From NCBI GenBank assembly GCA_947462335.1, contig OX381710.1, positions 682,001-746,000 on the forward strand: a stretch of 64,000 bases of DNA, given 5' to 3'. The notes under the pieces are model-generated. The model searched no databases. It was not told the origin of the DNA and saw nothing but the letters and a program-made list of their open reading frames with translations. Source of the stretch: Harmothoe impar (taxonomy: Eukaryota > Annelida > Polychaeta > Phyllodocida > Polynoidae). The translations under genes and the position numbers were made by a program. Within the stretch, counting starts at the first letter, position 1. Every line of letters begins with the position of its first letter. Of the stretch, positions 1 to 8,654 are shown piece after piece.

Positions 1-34
1 AACCATGTAGACATTATGTTTCTTGAATACAAGA

Positions 35-97
35 ATTGCGGTTGTTGCCGCGTAAAAAAATGCCTGAGGCATTTTTTTACGCGGCAACAACTGCAAT
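35..97. repeat. 63-nt near-perfect palindrome in host flank
   Basis: The arms 35-65 and 67-97 are inverted copies around a single G at 66, with one mismatch (40/92). It can form a long hairpin with an A/T tract inside a GC-rich stem. It lies in host DNA left of the minisatellite, outside element 1. It could be a small foldback/MITE remnant; no flanking duplication was recognised. Confidence 0.85.
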
Positions 98-135
98 ATT
101 TGTTAGTATTGTAGTTCATATGATACAAACGCTAA

Positions 136-174
136 CTTTACCCGCAGCCAAGACGACTCTATGACAGGGGAACT
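136..174 (-). pseudogene. Fragment of kelch-like BTB exon with splice donor (host)
   Basis: On the minus strand this stretch matches, with a few differences, the last ~33 bases of the BTB exon at 32894-33080, including the GGGTAAAG splice donor. It encodes the end of the BTB segment (FPCHRVVLAAG). Only the 3' end of the exon is present before unrelated sequence and the 20-bp minisatellite begin. It is read as a decayed duplicate of a host exon. Confidence 0.7.
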
Positions 175-199
175 TACTAGTATTCTTACTATACTATAA

Positions 200-536
200 T
201 ACAGATGTAACTTATATAATACAGATGTAACTTGTATAAAACAGATGTAACTTGTATAAAACAGATGTAACTTGTATAAAACAGCTGTAACTTGTATAAT
301 ACAGCTGTAACTTGTATAATACAGCTGTAACTTGTATAATACAGATGTAACTTGTATAATACAGCTGTAACTTGTATAATACAGATGTAACTTGTATAAT
401 ACAGATGTAACTTGTATAATACAGATGTAACTTGTATAATACAGCTGTAACTTGTATAATACAGATGTAACTTGTATAATACAGATGTAACTTGTATAAT
501 ACAGATGTAACTTGTATAATACAGATGTAACTTGTA
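200..536. repeat. 20-bp tandem repeat, left part (element 1 target site)
   Basis: About 17 copies of a 20-bp unit (ACAGATGTAACTTGTATAAT, with AGCTG and AAAAC variants). The same array in the same orientation continues at 32534-32890. Element 1 therefore inserted into one pre-existing minisatellite. The last six bases (CTTGTA, 531-536) are the left target-site duplication. Confidence 0.95.
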
Positions 537-599
537 AGTAGTATAGTATGTATCGGAACGGGACTATGGTTAACTACTGTTTATTACTCAATCGACATG

Positions 600-930
600 C
601 AGCCAATCAGAGGCCTCCATTTGGTCACGTGACCGGAAGTGACCTACTTAGGGGATTAGTGGTGACGTCACGTGACCTAGTTAGCCAATCAGAGGCCGCC
701 ATTTGGTCACGTGACCGGAAGTGACGTCATATGACCTACTTATGGACCGGAAGTGACGTCATATGACCTACTTAGGGGACCGGAAGTGACGTCATATGAC
801 CTAATTTAGGATCACGTGACCGGAAGTGACCTGATGAGTCACGTGACCGGAAGTGACGTCACATGACCTAATGGCCAACCGGAAGTGAGTGACCTCATTG
901 AGGATCACGTGACCGGAAGTGCCCTGATTG
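600..930 (+). promoter_or_regulatory. Array of ETS-CRE, E-box and CCAAT motifs in TIR
   Basis: The composite CCGGAAGTGACGTCA (ETS site fused to a CRE) occurs at 715-729, 747-761, 780-794 and 847-861. GTCACGTGAC or close E-box variants precede most CCGGAAG copies, and AGCCAATCAGAG (CCAAT box) occurs near 601 and 683. The mirrored array is at 32130-32465. The motif matches are seen; promoter or enhancer activity is inferred. Confidence 0.6.
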
Positions 931-943
931 ATCACGTGACCGG

Positions 944-1000
944 AAGAAGAAGAAGAAGAAGAAGAAGAAGAAGAAGAAGAAGAAGAAGAAGAAGAAGAAG

Positions 1001-1031
<31 letters not shown>

Positions 1032-1220
1032 GACGTCACGCGACTTAATGAAGAGATGAGCGTCTTTAAGGGGTCACGCGCTTTAAAATGTGATATATAT
1101 TTTTTTATTTTTTTTGGAGGAGGAGGAGGAGGAGGAGGAGGAGGAGGATAAGGAGAGGAGGAGGAGGAGGAGGAGGAGGAGGAGGAGGAGGAGGAGGAGG
1201 AGGAGAAGGAGGAGGAGGCG
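944..1220. repeat. (GAA)n and (GGA)n microsatellites inside TIR
   Basis: Two trinucleotide runs, GAA at about 944-1030 and GGA at about 1119-1220. They create spurious poly-Arg, poly-Gly and poly-Ser frames. The mirrored right TIR has shorter CTT/CTTCTC runs. Confidence 0.95.
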
Positions 1221-1467
1221 AGTCTCTTATTTTTTTCGGTAAACCAATAAAAAACACCAAGATATAAGTGTTTTTTTTTCATTTTTATTGTTTTACGAGC
1301 GACTGGAAGTGACTTATTGAACTAGGTAGAAGCGTTCTTTTAGGATGCATGGGGCGGGTGGGGGGGAGGGGGGGAGGGGGGAGGGGGGCACTCTAGGGGG
1401 GTGGGGAGGGCACTCTAAGGGGCGTTTGTCTCTTTTAAGAAAAAAAGAAAAGAAAAGATTTTAATCG

Positions 1468-1509
1468 AGAGACACGCTTCTTCCTCTCGAGAGGAAGAAG
1501 CGTGTCTCT
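1468..1509. repeat. 42-bp perfect palindrome, left copy
   Basis: A perfect inverted repeat centred on CTCGAG (between 1488 and 1489), with arms AGAGACACGCTTCTTCCTCT. An identical palindrome is at 31867-31908 in the right TIR. Preservation of every base pair in both arms contrasts with the drift of neighbouring TIR sequence. Confidence 0.95.
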
Positions 1510-1656
1510 TCATTTTTTTTTGTTTATCACGTGCTTCGATGAGGCGATCAGCTGCGACCGGAGGAAGTGACACTTTAAGAGGACACGCGTCTTAATTGTT
1601 ATAATATTTTTTTTACTTACTAATAAAGAAGACGTATGAAAATAAAACACAACAAT

Positions 1657-1959
1657 TCACATGTCCGTCGTTCTCGTTGTTTCTTGCTTGATAAAGTCAA
1701 GTAATATCGCAATGCCGAGGTCAAACTTTCCCATGTCCTCAGTCAACACTCGAAGGAGTTCAAAAGGCGTACCGCCGGCACCGTCAGCTTCAGCTTGCCA
1801 CATTTTCAATACTCGGAAGGCCCACTCAGCGGGACTTCCTCCGTATTCGCATTCTTCAGCGATCTTATCTAACCTCTCAGGCGACAGTTTTAAATGGTCC
1901 CCCACCTCTTTCCACCTGCTACCTAGACGTCTGCCGAGGGCGCCCAAGTGCTTATGCAT
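1657..1959 (-). CDS. Death-domain protein, second domain of a tandem pair
   Basis: This 100-aa frame reads as a death-fold domain across nearly its whole length: an LGxxLGxxWKEVGDHL helix, a PERLDKI helix, a WAFRVLKMWQ helix, then TPFELLRVLTEDM and a final hydrophobic helix. Death domains mediate homotypic binding in apoptotic and innate immune signalling, so an adaptor-mimic role is inferred. The ATG overlaps the stop of the upstream death-domain ORF in another frame. This frame also stays open for several codons upstream of the ATG, so the two ORFs may be one tandem-domain gene split by a frameshift. It points toward the left TIR of element 1. Family recognition is from helix pattern only; CARD or another death-fold subfamily is possible. 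Confidence 0.75.
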   Translation of the reverse strand: MHKHLGALGRRLGSRWKEVGDHLKLSPERLDKIAEECEYGGSPAEWAFRVLKMWQAEADGAGGTPFELLRVLTEDMGKFDLGIAILLDFIKQETTRTTDM

Positions 1960-2398
1960 CGCTCGCGAGTCGGGGTTTTCGAAAATCCAACCCCTGTCTG
2001 TGGAGAAGGGTCATCCACTGAGCCAACAGTTCCACGCGTCTAATGCGGGTGAAGACGCGACCGAGCTCTCCCCATCTATGACGATGCGGGGTTTCACCCC
2101 ACCAGACTCGGAACATCGCCGTACACAGCTCCTCCGGTGTTTTGACACTGCGCTCTACTAGAGCATCCATACGGGCGGCGGTAACTTTTAAGCTACTGCC
2201 CAACTCTCTCCAAGATCCGCTCAACTCTTTACCTAGTTGACGAAGCAAGGCGTCGCTATATGCTAAGCGCCACTGTCCTACCTCTCTGTTCTCCCCATCG
2301 GTCTGCCTCGCGCGTCTCACATCGTCAAGCCGCATTAACTTTTTTTCAGGTGGACAAGGCGGTGAAGGCGAGCTTGAAAGTGGAATAGCTTGAGCCAT
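1952..2398 (-). CDS. Death-domain protein, first domain of a tandem pair
   Basis: A 148-aa ORF whose first ~35 residues are Ser/Pro-rich and charged and whose rest fits a death domain: LRQLGKELSGSWRELGSSL, then TAARMDALVER, LCTAMFRVWWGE, WGELGRVFTRI and LLAQWMTLL. The SW/RELGSSL and FRVWW helices match the conserved Trp/Leu pattern of the family. The ATG follows a GCC/ACC-rich 5' leader (2410-2470), itself cut off by the insertion of element 2. The ORF overlaps the second death-domain ORF by 8 bases. As an accessory gene of a Polinton it is a candidate host-signalling modulator; function is inferred. Confidence 0.72.
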   Translation of the reverse strand: MAQAIPLSSSPSPPCPPEKKLMRLDDVRRARQTDGENREVGQWRLAYSDALLRQLGKELSGSWRELGSSLKVTAARMDALVERSVKTPEELCTAMFRVWWGETPHRHRWGELGRVFTRIRRVELLAQWMTLLHRQGLDFRKPRLASDA

Positions 2399-2411
2399 CT
2401 CGTCTCGTCTT

Positions 2412-2452
<41 letters not shown>

Positions 2453-2472
2453 TGGTGGTGGTAGTAGACGTT

Positions 2473-2478
2473 ACTGTG
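2473..2478. other. Target-site duplication ACTGTG, left (element 2)
   Basis: ACTGTG immediately precedes the AGTAGTAGGC end of element 2 and is repeated at 24873-24878, directly after the right end. It is non-repetitive sequence of element 1, so this duplication is strong evidence of integrase-mediated insertion. Confidence 0.97.
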
Positions 2479-2870
2479 AGTAGTAGGCATACAGGTGTAG
2501 GCCATGTCACGCTATGGGCCAGACGCAGTGGACCGTGGTGACCCCTTTATTTTGGAGTAAATGTAATATGGTATACCATGTATGCCTGCTCAAGGATTAA
2601 TCTAAACCCCTTCATTGTGTATACAGCATATAGATTACATGTATACACCTCTATACTGTATACCATTCCACCCATCTAGAGGATTAGCACTTATTGTATA
2701 CATAGCATATGCCTGCTCAAGGATTAACCTAAATCATTTCATTGTATACACAACATATAGATTAAATGTATACACTTCTATACTGTATACCATTCCATTC
2801 ATCTAGAGGATTAGAACCACCTCTAAACACCAAGGCCATCTGTGGGGAAATTAAAACCTCACTGGCGCCA
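2479..2870 (+). repeat. Element 2 left terminal inverted repeat
   Basis: About 390 bp matching 24480-24872 in inverted orientation. The outermost ~110 bp are almost identical (one difference seen near 2565). Inside are two imperfect direct copies of a ~130-bp unit containing GTATACCATTCCA and CATCTAGAGGATTAG. The arms differ slightly in spacing at their inner ends. Confidence 0.92.
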
Positions 2871-3326
2871 TCTGTTAGACTGTCTAAACATTAAAAAGTT
2901 ACAAACCATCATTACTCATGTTATATAGATAGAATCATTATGTTTACTATAGTATATCAATATGATAGATCTATTAAAAACGAGGATGATAACCATATGT
3001 CAATATGTTGTTTATTTTTATTACAAATATAACGCAATATACTAGTAGTAGTTGTAGTAGTAATAGTAATATCATCTATTAAACAATAATAGTATATAAT
3101 CAGCACAATTAATAACGATATATAGTTTAATACAGGGTTTAATGTAGTATAATACATACTATATATACTCACAAATATAATCAATGAGTTCAGATAACAT
3201 ACCGAATCATACTAAGCGTTATACTAATATTCTAATCACCACATCATAATAGGTCTAATAACCCGCAATATCTATAGATCTATTGAATCACTCAAAGGTT
3301 TGTATATAGTATGACTATTACCTAAG

Positions 3327-3367
<41 letters not shown>

Positions 3368-3567
3368 GTCTATCATATATCATATATCATATATTTTTAG
3401 TAAGTCTTTAACAACCAATGAAATCGAGTGTATCCGATCAACCTATGATTACATAACTATCTAATGCATAATCACCATCAGTGTTTCTATCCTTACTTAT
3501 AGGTTGTATGCCTAGTTCAATGTATTACACAGGTAGCATTGGAGTGTTACTACCAATGGTATTATGA
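2871..3567. other. AT-rich non-coding stretch of element 2
   Basis: No supportable gene. It holds AT-rich sequence and a (TATC)n microsatellite at about 3331-3366 followed by CATATAT repeats. It is downstream (3') of the LRR/proline-rich gene, so it may contain its polyadenylation region. Confidence 0.7.
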
Positions 3568-4256
3568 TCATTCATATTTTGATAGTTTTGCTGGTGATCC
3601 TGAATGGCACATTGTTATTTTCCTTTTACATCTCCTAGGAGGTGTTGGTGGTGAAGGGGGTAATGGTGGTAACTGGTCTACTGGTATAACAGTGCCGGTA
3701 TTGTGGTTATATTGTAGACACTCTAAAGACACATAATGTATAGACATTTGGTCAGAGAGGGGTACAGAGGGGGCCGTGTATTGGGTGGTCGGTACTGTGG
3801 GTGGTAGTGGTGGTTCAGAGGGTTGTAACACAGGTAGCGATGGTGGTGGGGGAGGGGGCGGTGGAGGGGGAGGGGGAGGGGGCTGTGGCAGTAGAGGAGG
3901 GGGAGGTGGCGGTGGTGATGGTGGTGGTGAATGTAGTTGCGGCGTACACGTCTTTCTAGGAGAGGGCAATAAAGATGGGTCCTGTGAGTTATGCTCTGCT
4001 GCATTAGGTATAGTCTGTACATCCACTACAAGTGATGATCCATGTCTAGGAGGAGGAGGTCTTTCTGGAACCTTGCCCCTCCTCTGAGGTTCGAGACCAA
4101 TGCTGAAATAGATGATATATAATATGGTATATTACTTGTATATATTGTTACAACAGCTATTATTACTCCATCTCTAGATATGATTTCACCAATAGTATAT
4201 TTATCATCATTATTATCATTATTATTATCTTTATCAAAGTATGCATAGTTAAATCA

Positions 4257-4323
<67 letters not shown>

Positions 4324-5296
4324 GCATAGGTTGTTATTATAGATATGACCCTCTAACTACCTACCATGGTTCATAATCAATTTCCATAGCTTCCTCTTTG
4401 CGCGTTAAGGGATCTTCACCATAGATCTTGTAGTCCACTTTACAGCTATCTATGGCATCAATAGCTATTTGTCTTTCTTTGTTCGGGTTATACCGGTCAT
4501 TTATAACAGTTTTTGGGATGGTATTGTTCTCATCATGGTTGTTTGATGTTGATGCTGACGTTGATGGCATAGGCATCCAATCTGAATTGGGTCCTAATGA
4601 GGAGATGTCGGATTCAATGTCTGTGGGTATAGGTCTGTTTCTCTTTACATTCTTGATGATGTTTTGACAGCATATATTTAACAGTCCTTTTCTGTAGAGA
4701 TGTATTACCGTGGTAATAATTATGGTTATCAATAAACCAATTCCACCACCTGACGCACTCACAACAACAATAACCATTTTACCAGAACGATTATCAACCT
4801 GTTCTACACCATGTATACCCGGTCCATTATCGTCAGGTTTTTTAGTAACAGATGGTTTTGTTTTGACCGATGAACCTGTATCAATGACACGTCCATCATA
4901 ATCATCTTTGTTATACCCAGAGTCCTTTTCCACAGTTTCAGTCATTTCATCACCACAACCATCGGTCCTTACAATATCTAGAGGTAATCCAATGCAAGAT
5001 GTTATAGGGTTTCCTCTCAGGTCGACACTGTTATATTTATACACATTAAAACCGTTCAGTGTTTTTATGTTGTTGTTTCTCAAATCCAGGACGTTGTATC
5101 CATGTGTCTTCCCATATCTTATGTCAGGCATTCTGAATAATCCTAAGCTAGTGCAGGAAATGACACCACGTGTAGGAAAACAGGTACATTTTTTGGATGG
5201 TCCACACTTCAATAAAGCTGATGTCGACTGTATTAATCCTATTATGGTGATTGTCATAATGCAGAACAGGACAAACTTTCTTAGAGATCTCGCCAT
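3568..5296 (-). CDS. LRR-type single-pass membrane protein with Pro-rich tail (2 exons)
   Basis: Proposed exons on the minus strand are 5296-4365 and 4102-3568. Exon 1 starts ACCATGG and encodes a signal peptide, a Cys-rich LRR N-cap (CGPSKKCTCFPTRGVISC), leucine-rich repeats (VLDLRNNNIKTL, SVDLRGNPI), a Cys-containing cap, an acidic Lys/Thr linker and a transmembrane helix (about 173-197). The cytoplasmic side has Cys and basic residues. The donor is CATG|GTAGGT and the acceptor TTTCAG|C; the splice keeps frame. Exon 2 adds a strongly proline-rich tail with long Pro runs, suggesting SH3- or WW-type partners. Unspliced, the ORF ends two residues after the donor (311 aa). Role unknown: attachment protein or immune-receptor mimic are both inference. 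Confidence 0.7.
4256..4321. repeat. (CA)n microsatellite in intron
   Basis: A run of CA dinucleotides with a few CAA interruptions, inside the proposed intron (4103-4364) of the LRR gene. Confidence 0.97.
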
Positions 5297-5369
5297 GGTT
5301 ACAGTTGGATGGGTACTGGAGGAGAGTCACCGACCTACACTGATGGTACTACACGTGCTAATGCCCCTC

Positions 5370-5370
<1 letters not shown>

Positions 5371-5400
<30 letters not shown>

Positions 5401-5600
5401 TAACACAACACACCCTCTCCAGGGGCGGGGTCACCGACACACACGACTTGAGGTGCTACTGTAGGGAGGCTGGAGTGGCAGGTGATGGATCTAGGTCACA
5501 TCTCATTATCAGGGGTGGGGTCACCGACACACCCTACTTGGGGTGTTACTGGGGGGAGGTCGGGGTGGCAGGGGGTGTAGATCTAGGTCACATTACATCT
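5371..5600. repeat. CTG run and tandem ~98-bp duplication upstream of LRR gene
   Basis: A (CTG)n run at 5371-5399 is followed by two imperfect direct copies (about 5413-5507 and 5511-5600). They share GGGGTCACCGACACAC, a GGTGTTACTG/GGTGCTACTG segment and GATCTAGGTCACAT. They lie just upstream of the minus-strand LRR gene start (5296), where a promoter is expected. The remaining ~230 bases to 5835 show nothing recognisable. Confidence 0.85.
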
Positions 5601-5835
5601 GAATAGAACCACTGTCTTAACTTTAGATGATCTCTAGGTAATCTAAGATAGAGGTGAGGTGTTACTACATACAGGATGCTGTCCAGGGAGCGTTAAAGAT
5701 AGATTCAGGATGATTAGATAGTTACATAATAAGAGAATCAAACCAAGTGTCTATCAACCATATCATAAATTCAATCAATTTGATAATTGGTAAATTACAT
5801 TGATTATAGAACTTATATATTAAATATACCACTGT

Positions 5836-6570
5836 TTAAACATGAGTTGAATGAATAGTTGGTAGGTATATCGGTGAGTTATATGTTTTCTTAGGTTTTG
5901 ATTTGTTTTTCATTGTTATGACAATATGAATAACAAAACTTAAAACCATGAGAATACATAGGACCCCTAGTGTAATGAAAACAGGCTTCATCCAATGTGT
6001 CGAATTGTTCAGGGTGGGGATGGTATTTCCTTCTGACGTGATAGTTGTATATAATGATGACGCGGTATATGAATTTACATCATAAGTAATTGTATTCGAT
6101 TGTGTTGTGATATCACTTCTCTCAGATGTAAACAGATTTGTAGATTCCAGATCAGATGTGTTTATATATTCATGTGTAGTAGTAGAATCTCCACAGGATG
6201 TATAAACAATAATTCCTTTTTGCTCTGCTTGCATCCTTATGTTTGACACAACATCGGCACATTGCACTAACATTGTATTTCCAACTATGATCAGATGAGA
6301 TAAGTTCTCCCACTGTTGTAATTTGAAATTTGTCAGATATCTTATCCTTGTAGAATCAATTGAGAGAATCCTGGTGCTCTTCCTCTGTGGTTCGCGAAAT
6401 GTGGGAAATATGAAAACATTTTCCCCTATACAGACTACTCGTGCATCAAAACACAAACATAGGTCGGGTGTCCCACAGGTATTTTGTGAATTACACATTC
6501 CAGTTAACAAATATAACGTTAACATAACAATCATTGTGTATCCTTTATCCATGATGATCGTTCTAATCAT
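5836..6570 (-). CDS. Second LRR-type single-pass membrane protein
   Basis: A 244-aa ORF with an N-terminal hydrophobic signal peptide. The Cys cap CGTPDLCLCFDARVVC has the same spacing logic as the neighbouring LRR gene. Degenerate leucine-rich repeats follow (STRILSIDSTRIRYL, LSHLIIVGN), then a Cys pair, a Ser/Thr/Asn-rich stalk likely to be glycosylated, a transmembrane helix (about 193-215) and a short basic cytoplasmic tail containing SPIYLP. No introns are needed. It is divergent from but architecturally alike to the 3568-5296 gene and to the element 3 receptor. The start could be the first Met or the internal Met seven codons on; both give a signal peptide. Confidence 0.72.
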   Translation of the reverse strand: MIRTIIMDKGYTMIVMLTLYLLTGMCNSQNTCGTPDLCLCFDARVVCIGENVFIFPTFREPQRKSTRILSIDSTRIRYLTNFKLQQWENLSHLIIVGNTMLVQCADVVSNIRMQAEQKGIIVYTSCGDSTTTHEYINTSDLESTNLFTSERSDITTQSNTITYDVNSYTASSLYTTITSEGNTIPTLNNSTHWMKPVFITLGVLCILMVLSFVIHIVITMKNKSKPKKTYNSPIYLPTIHSTHV

Positions 6571-7832
6571 ATAATGTGTCTTTCACACATACATCCATAC
6601 ATATATATACGTGTATATGCGATGGTTATGGTTAGAGGTGCTGTTTATGTACGATATCATAAGGGGGTGTATCATTCAACGGTCATATTTTATCTAAACA
6701 CAATACCCATCATATTACATACACACAATGGATCAGTAGGTAACCACCCCCCATATAGACCGCTCAATTATTATATAGGTATAAATAACATGAACTGCAA
6801 ATCAAGTTTACACATGTCAAACGGGATTTCACAACCATAATCCATGAGATCAATATGGAACAATATACCATATGTAACATTTTTTTCCTGAGTTCTATAA
6901 TGTAGACATTTTTTTTTACCCTATATCATCGTTACATTGGTTGGATTTTTCCCCCAACAATGGTGTTGGTCATGTAGATTTACTCCGCGGCAATCAGGAG
7001 TATGTAAAACAAATGAGAGTTTGTTTGTTGGTGGTAGAGGAATTTGTCACACCCATGTGTACATACATGGGGATTTAGCCCCCAGTGCGACACTATACGG
7101 GGTGTTTTTTCTTCCACACAACATGTTGTAACAGATTAATCCTATAGAGGTATAACAGGCAGGTCAGGATAATGACCAGAAGGGTCCTACATGTTATATA
7201 CATATACATGTCTAATATAACAACATCTACTTATACATGTACAGATATATTACATGTATACATATTATTATTATCACATACACAAATACTCATAAATACT
7301 AATGATAGTGAATATATCAGTTTGATTAGGGTGTGTAACAAATCACTCGCACACATAATATGGTAACCAGTATACAGACATCAGATATAGAAAGTCTCTA
7401 CCTTACAGGTCTGACACTACAGATGCTTAAACAACATGCTAGCTCTTTATATCATCATTAAGGATTATATGTGTTCCAATGAAACATGGTTGATGATCCG
7501 TCTATTCAGAATATTGGGGTGATGATTGAACGAATGAATGAATAATATTATTGTAGAAATCGGTGAATGAATGAGCTATGAACCTGATTTGGCTAAAATT
7601 CTATTGTCTGATTATAATAATACTTCTGATGTATCAGGACTTGTGTAATTGTGTAGTAGACCATAAAGGGTTAAACATCAATGACACAGGATTTGATACA
7701 GCAACATAATCTTATCAGCACACAGTTCACATGTGCCACCCTATGTGTTCAACATATGGCGTGTGTGGTGTACTAACGGGGTGACATGTCCTCCAACCAC
7801 CGCTCTAATCACCTAACCCTTTAGAGACATCA

Positions 7833-7888
<56 letters not shown>

Positions 7889-8618
7889 ACATACAACCAT
7901 TGCTTAGATATAATATGTATTCATAGAACAATTATACTTGTATATCATAACAAATCATAATTATATCTATTAGGTTTATCGATATTTTTCGTTAAATATA
8001 TATATTTGAATGCATTATTATGATAATCCTGATAGAAAGGGTTAATCCTGGTCAGTAGTTAAGCAATCATGTTATCCGCACTCAAAACGTCCTTTAAGAC
8101 CACATAACCCTTTATATCATTGTCATAATGAGATACACGTATTCAAGGTGATATCAACACATACACACATACACAATTGTGTATGTGTAGATGTGTGATT
8201 ATGTTACTTATAGATTAGAGTATTAATGTATGGATGAATGCTTGGATATTACATTATATAATAAGATATTTAGCAAAACAAACAATCAATATGGGATAGG
8301 TATGAAAGGGTTATGCTTCAACACCCCTCCCTGTTAATTAGGGGGGAGTGTTGGTAGACTCTCCTTAAGACCTTTAAAGACTTTACATCTTATAAATCTG
8401 GTGATATATAAAAGTGAAATTCTGTAAACTATTGTTGAGGATAAAATTTCTAACTTTTCATATCATGATACACCATTCAACGGCCAATAATCCTGACATC
8501 TAGTTATTGGGTTATGAAGTATAAATTGTAACGATAAACACTTGGGATTGTGTAATATATACATACAACAGTTCTTAAAGGGCTAGGGTTAAGCACTTGT
8601 TAGGGGTTGTCAGGGGGG
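6571..8618. other. Gene-poor AT-rich segment of element 2
   Basis: Two kilobases with no convincing gene. It contains a (CA)n run at about 7832-7886, short ATACATGTATA repeats near 7195-7265, and an inverted pair around 8329-8352 (ACACCCCTCCCTGTTAATTAGGGGGGAGTGT). Short ORFs here have no codon bias, homology or start context worth reporting. Confidence 0.6.
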
Positions 8619-8624
8619 TGACAG

Positions 8625-8631
8625 TATAAAA
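8625..8631 (+). promoter_or_regulatory. TATA box of the element 2 PC4-like gene
   Basis: TATAAAAGGGGCTG lies 30 bases before the expected start (~8655) of a leader exon. The element 1 PC4-like gene has the closely similar TATATAAGGGGCCTG at 25624. The conserved GGGGC after the TATA suggests a common promoter type for this gene family. Confidence 0.7.
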
Positions 8632-8654
8632 GGGGCTGTGGCTGGGGGGTAAGG

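Larger units (their letters stand above)
537..1655 (+). repeat. Element 1 left terminal inverted repeat
   Basis: Homologous in inverted orientation to about 31730-32527, with length differences caused by simple repeats (GAA)n at 944-1030, (GGA)n at 1119-1220 and G-rich runs at 1350-1430. The outer 400 bp consist of short repeated modules with CCGGAAGTGACGTCA, GTCACGTGAC and AGCCAATCAGAG motifs. A 42-bp palindrome is near the inner end. Homology ends around the AAGAAGACGTATGAAAATAAA segment. Confidence 0.9.

Noticed and set aside
531..536. CTTGTA duplication of element 1 as independent proof of insertion
   Set aside because: Every 20-bp host unit contains CTTGTA, so a 6-bp match on both sides is expected anyway; the call rests on TIRs.
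885..1282. Poly-Arg, poly-Gly and poly-Ser ORFs
   Set aside because: They are translations of (GAA)n and (GGA)n runs in the TIR; the same applies to the mirrored frames at 31938-32180.
6571..7366. Small ORFs of 64-88 codons
   Set aside because: No start context, no homology pattern and biased toward simple sequence; treated as chance.
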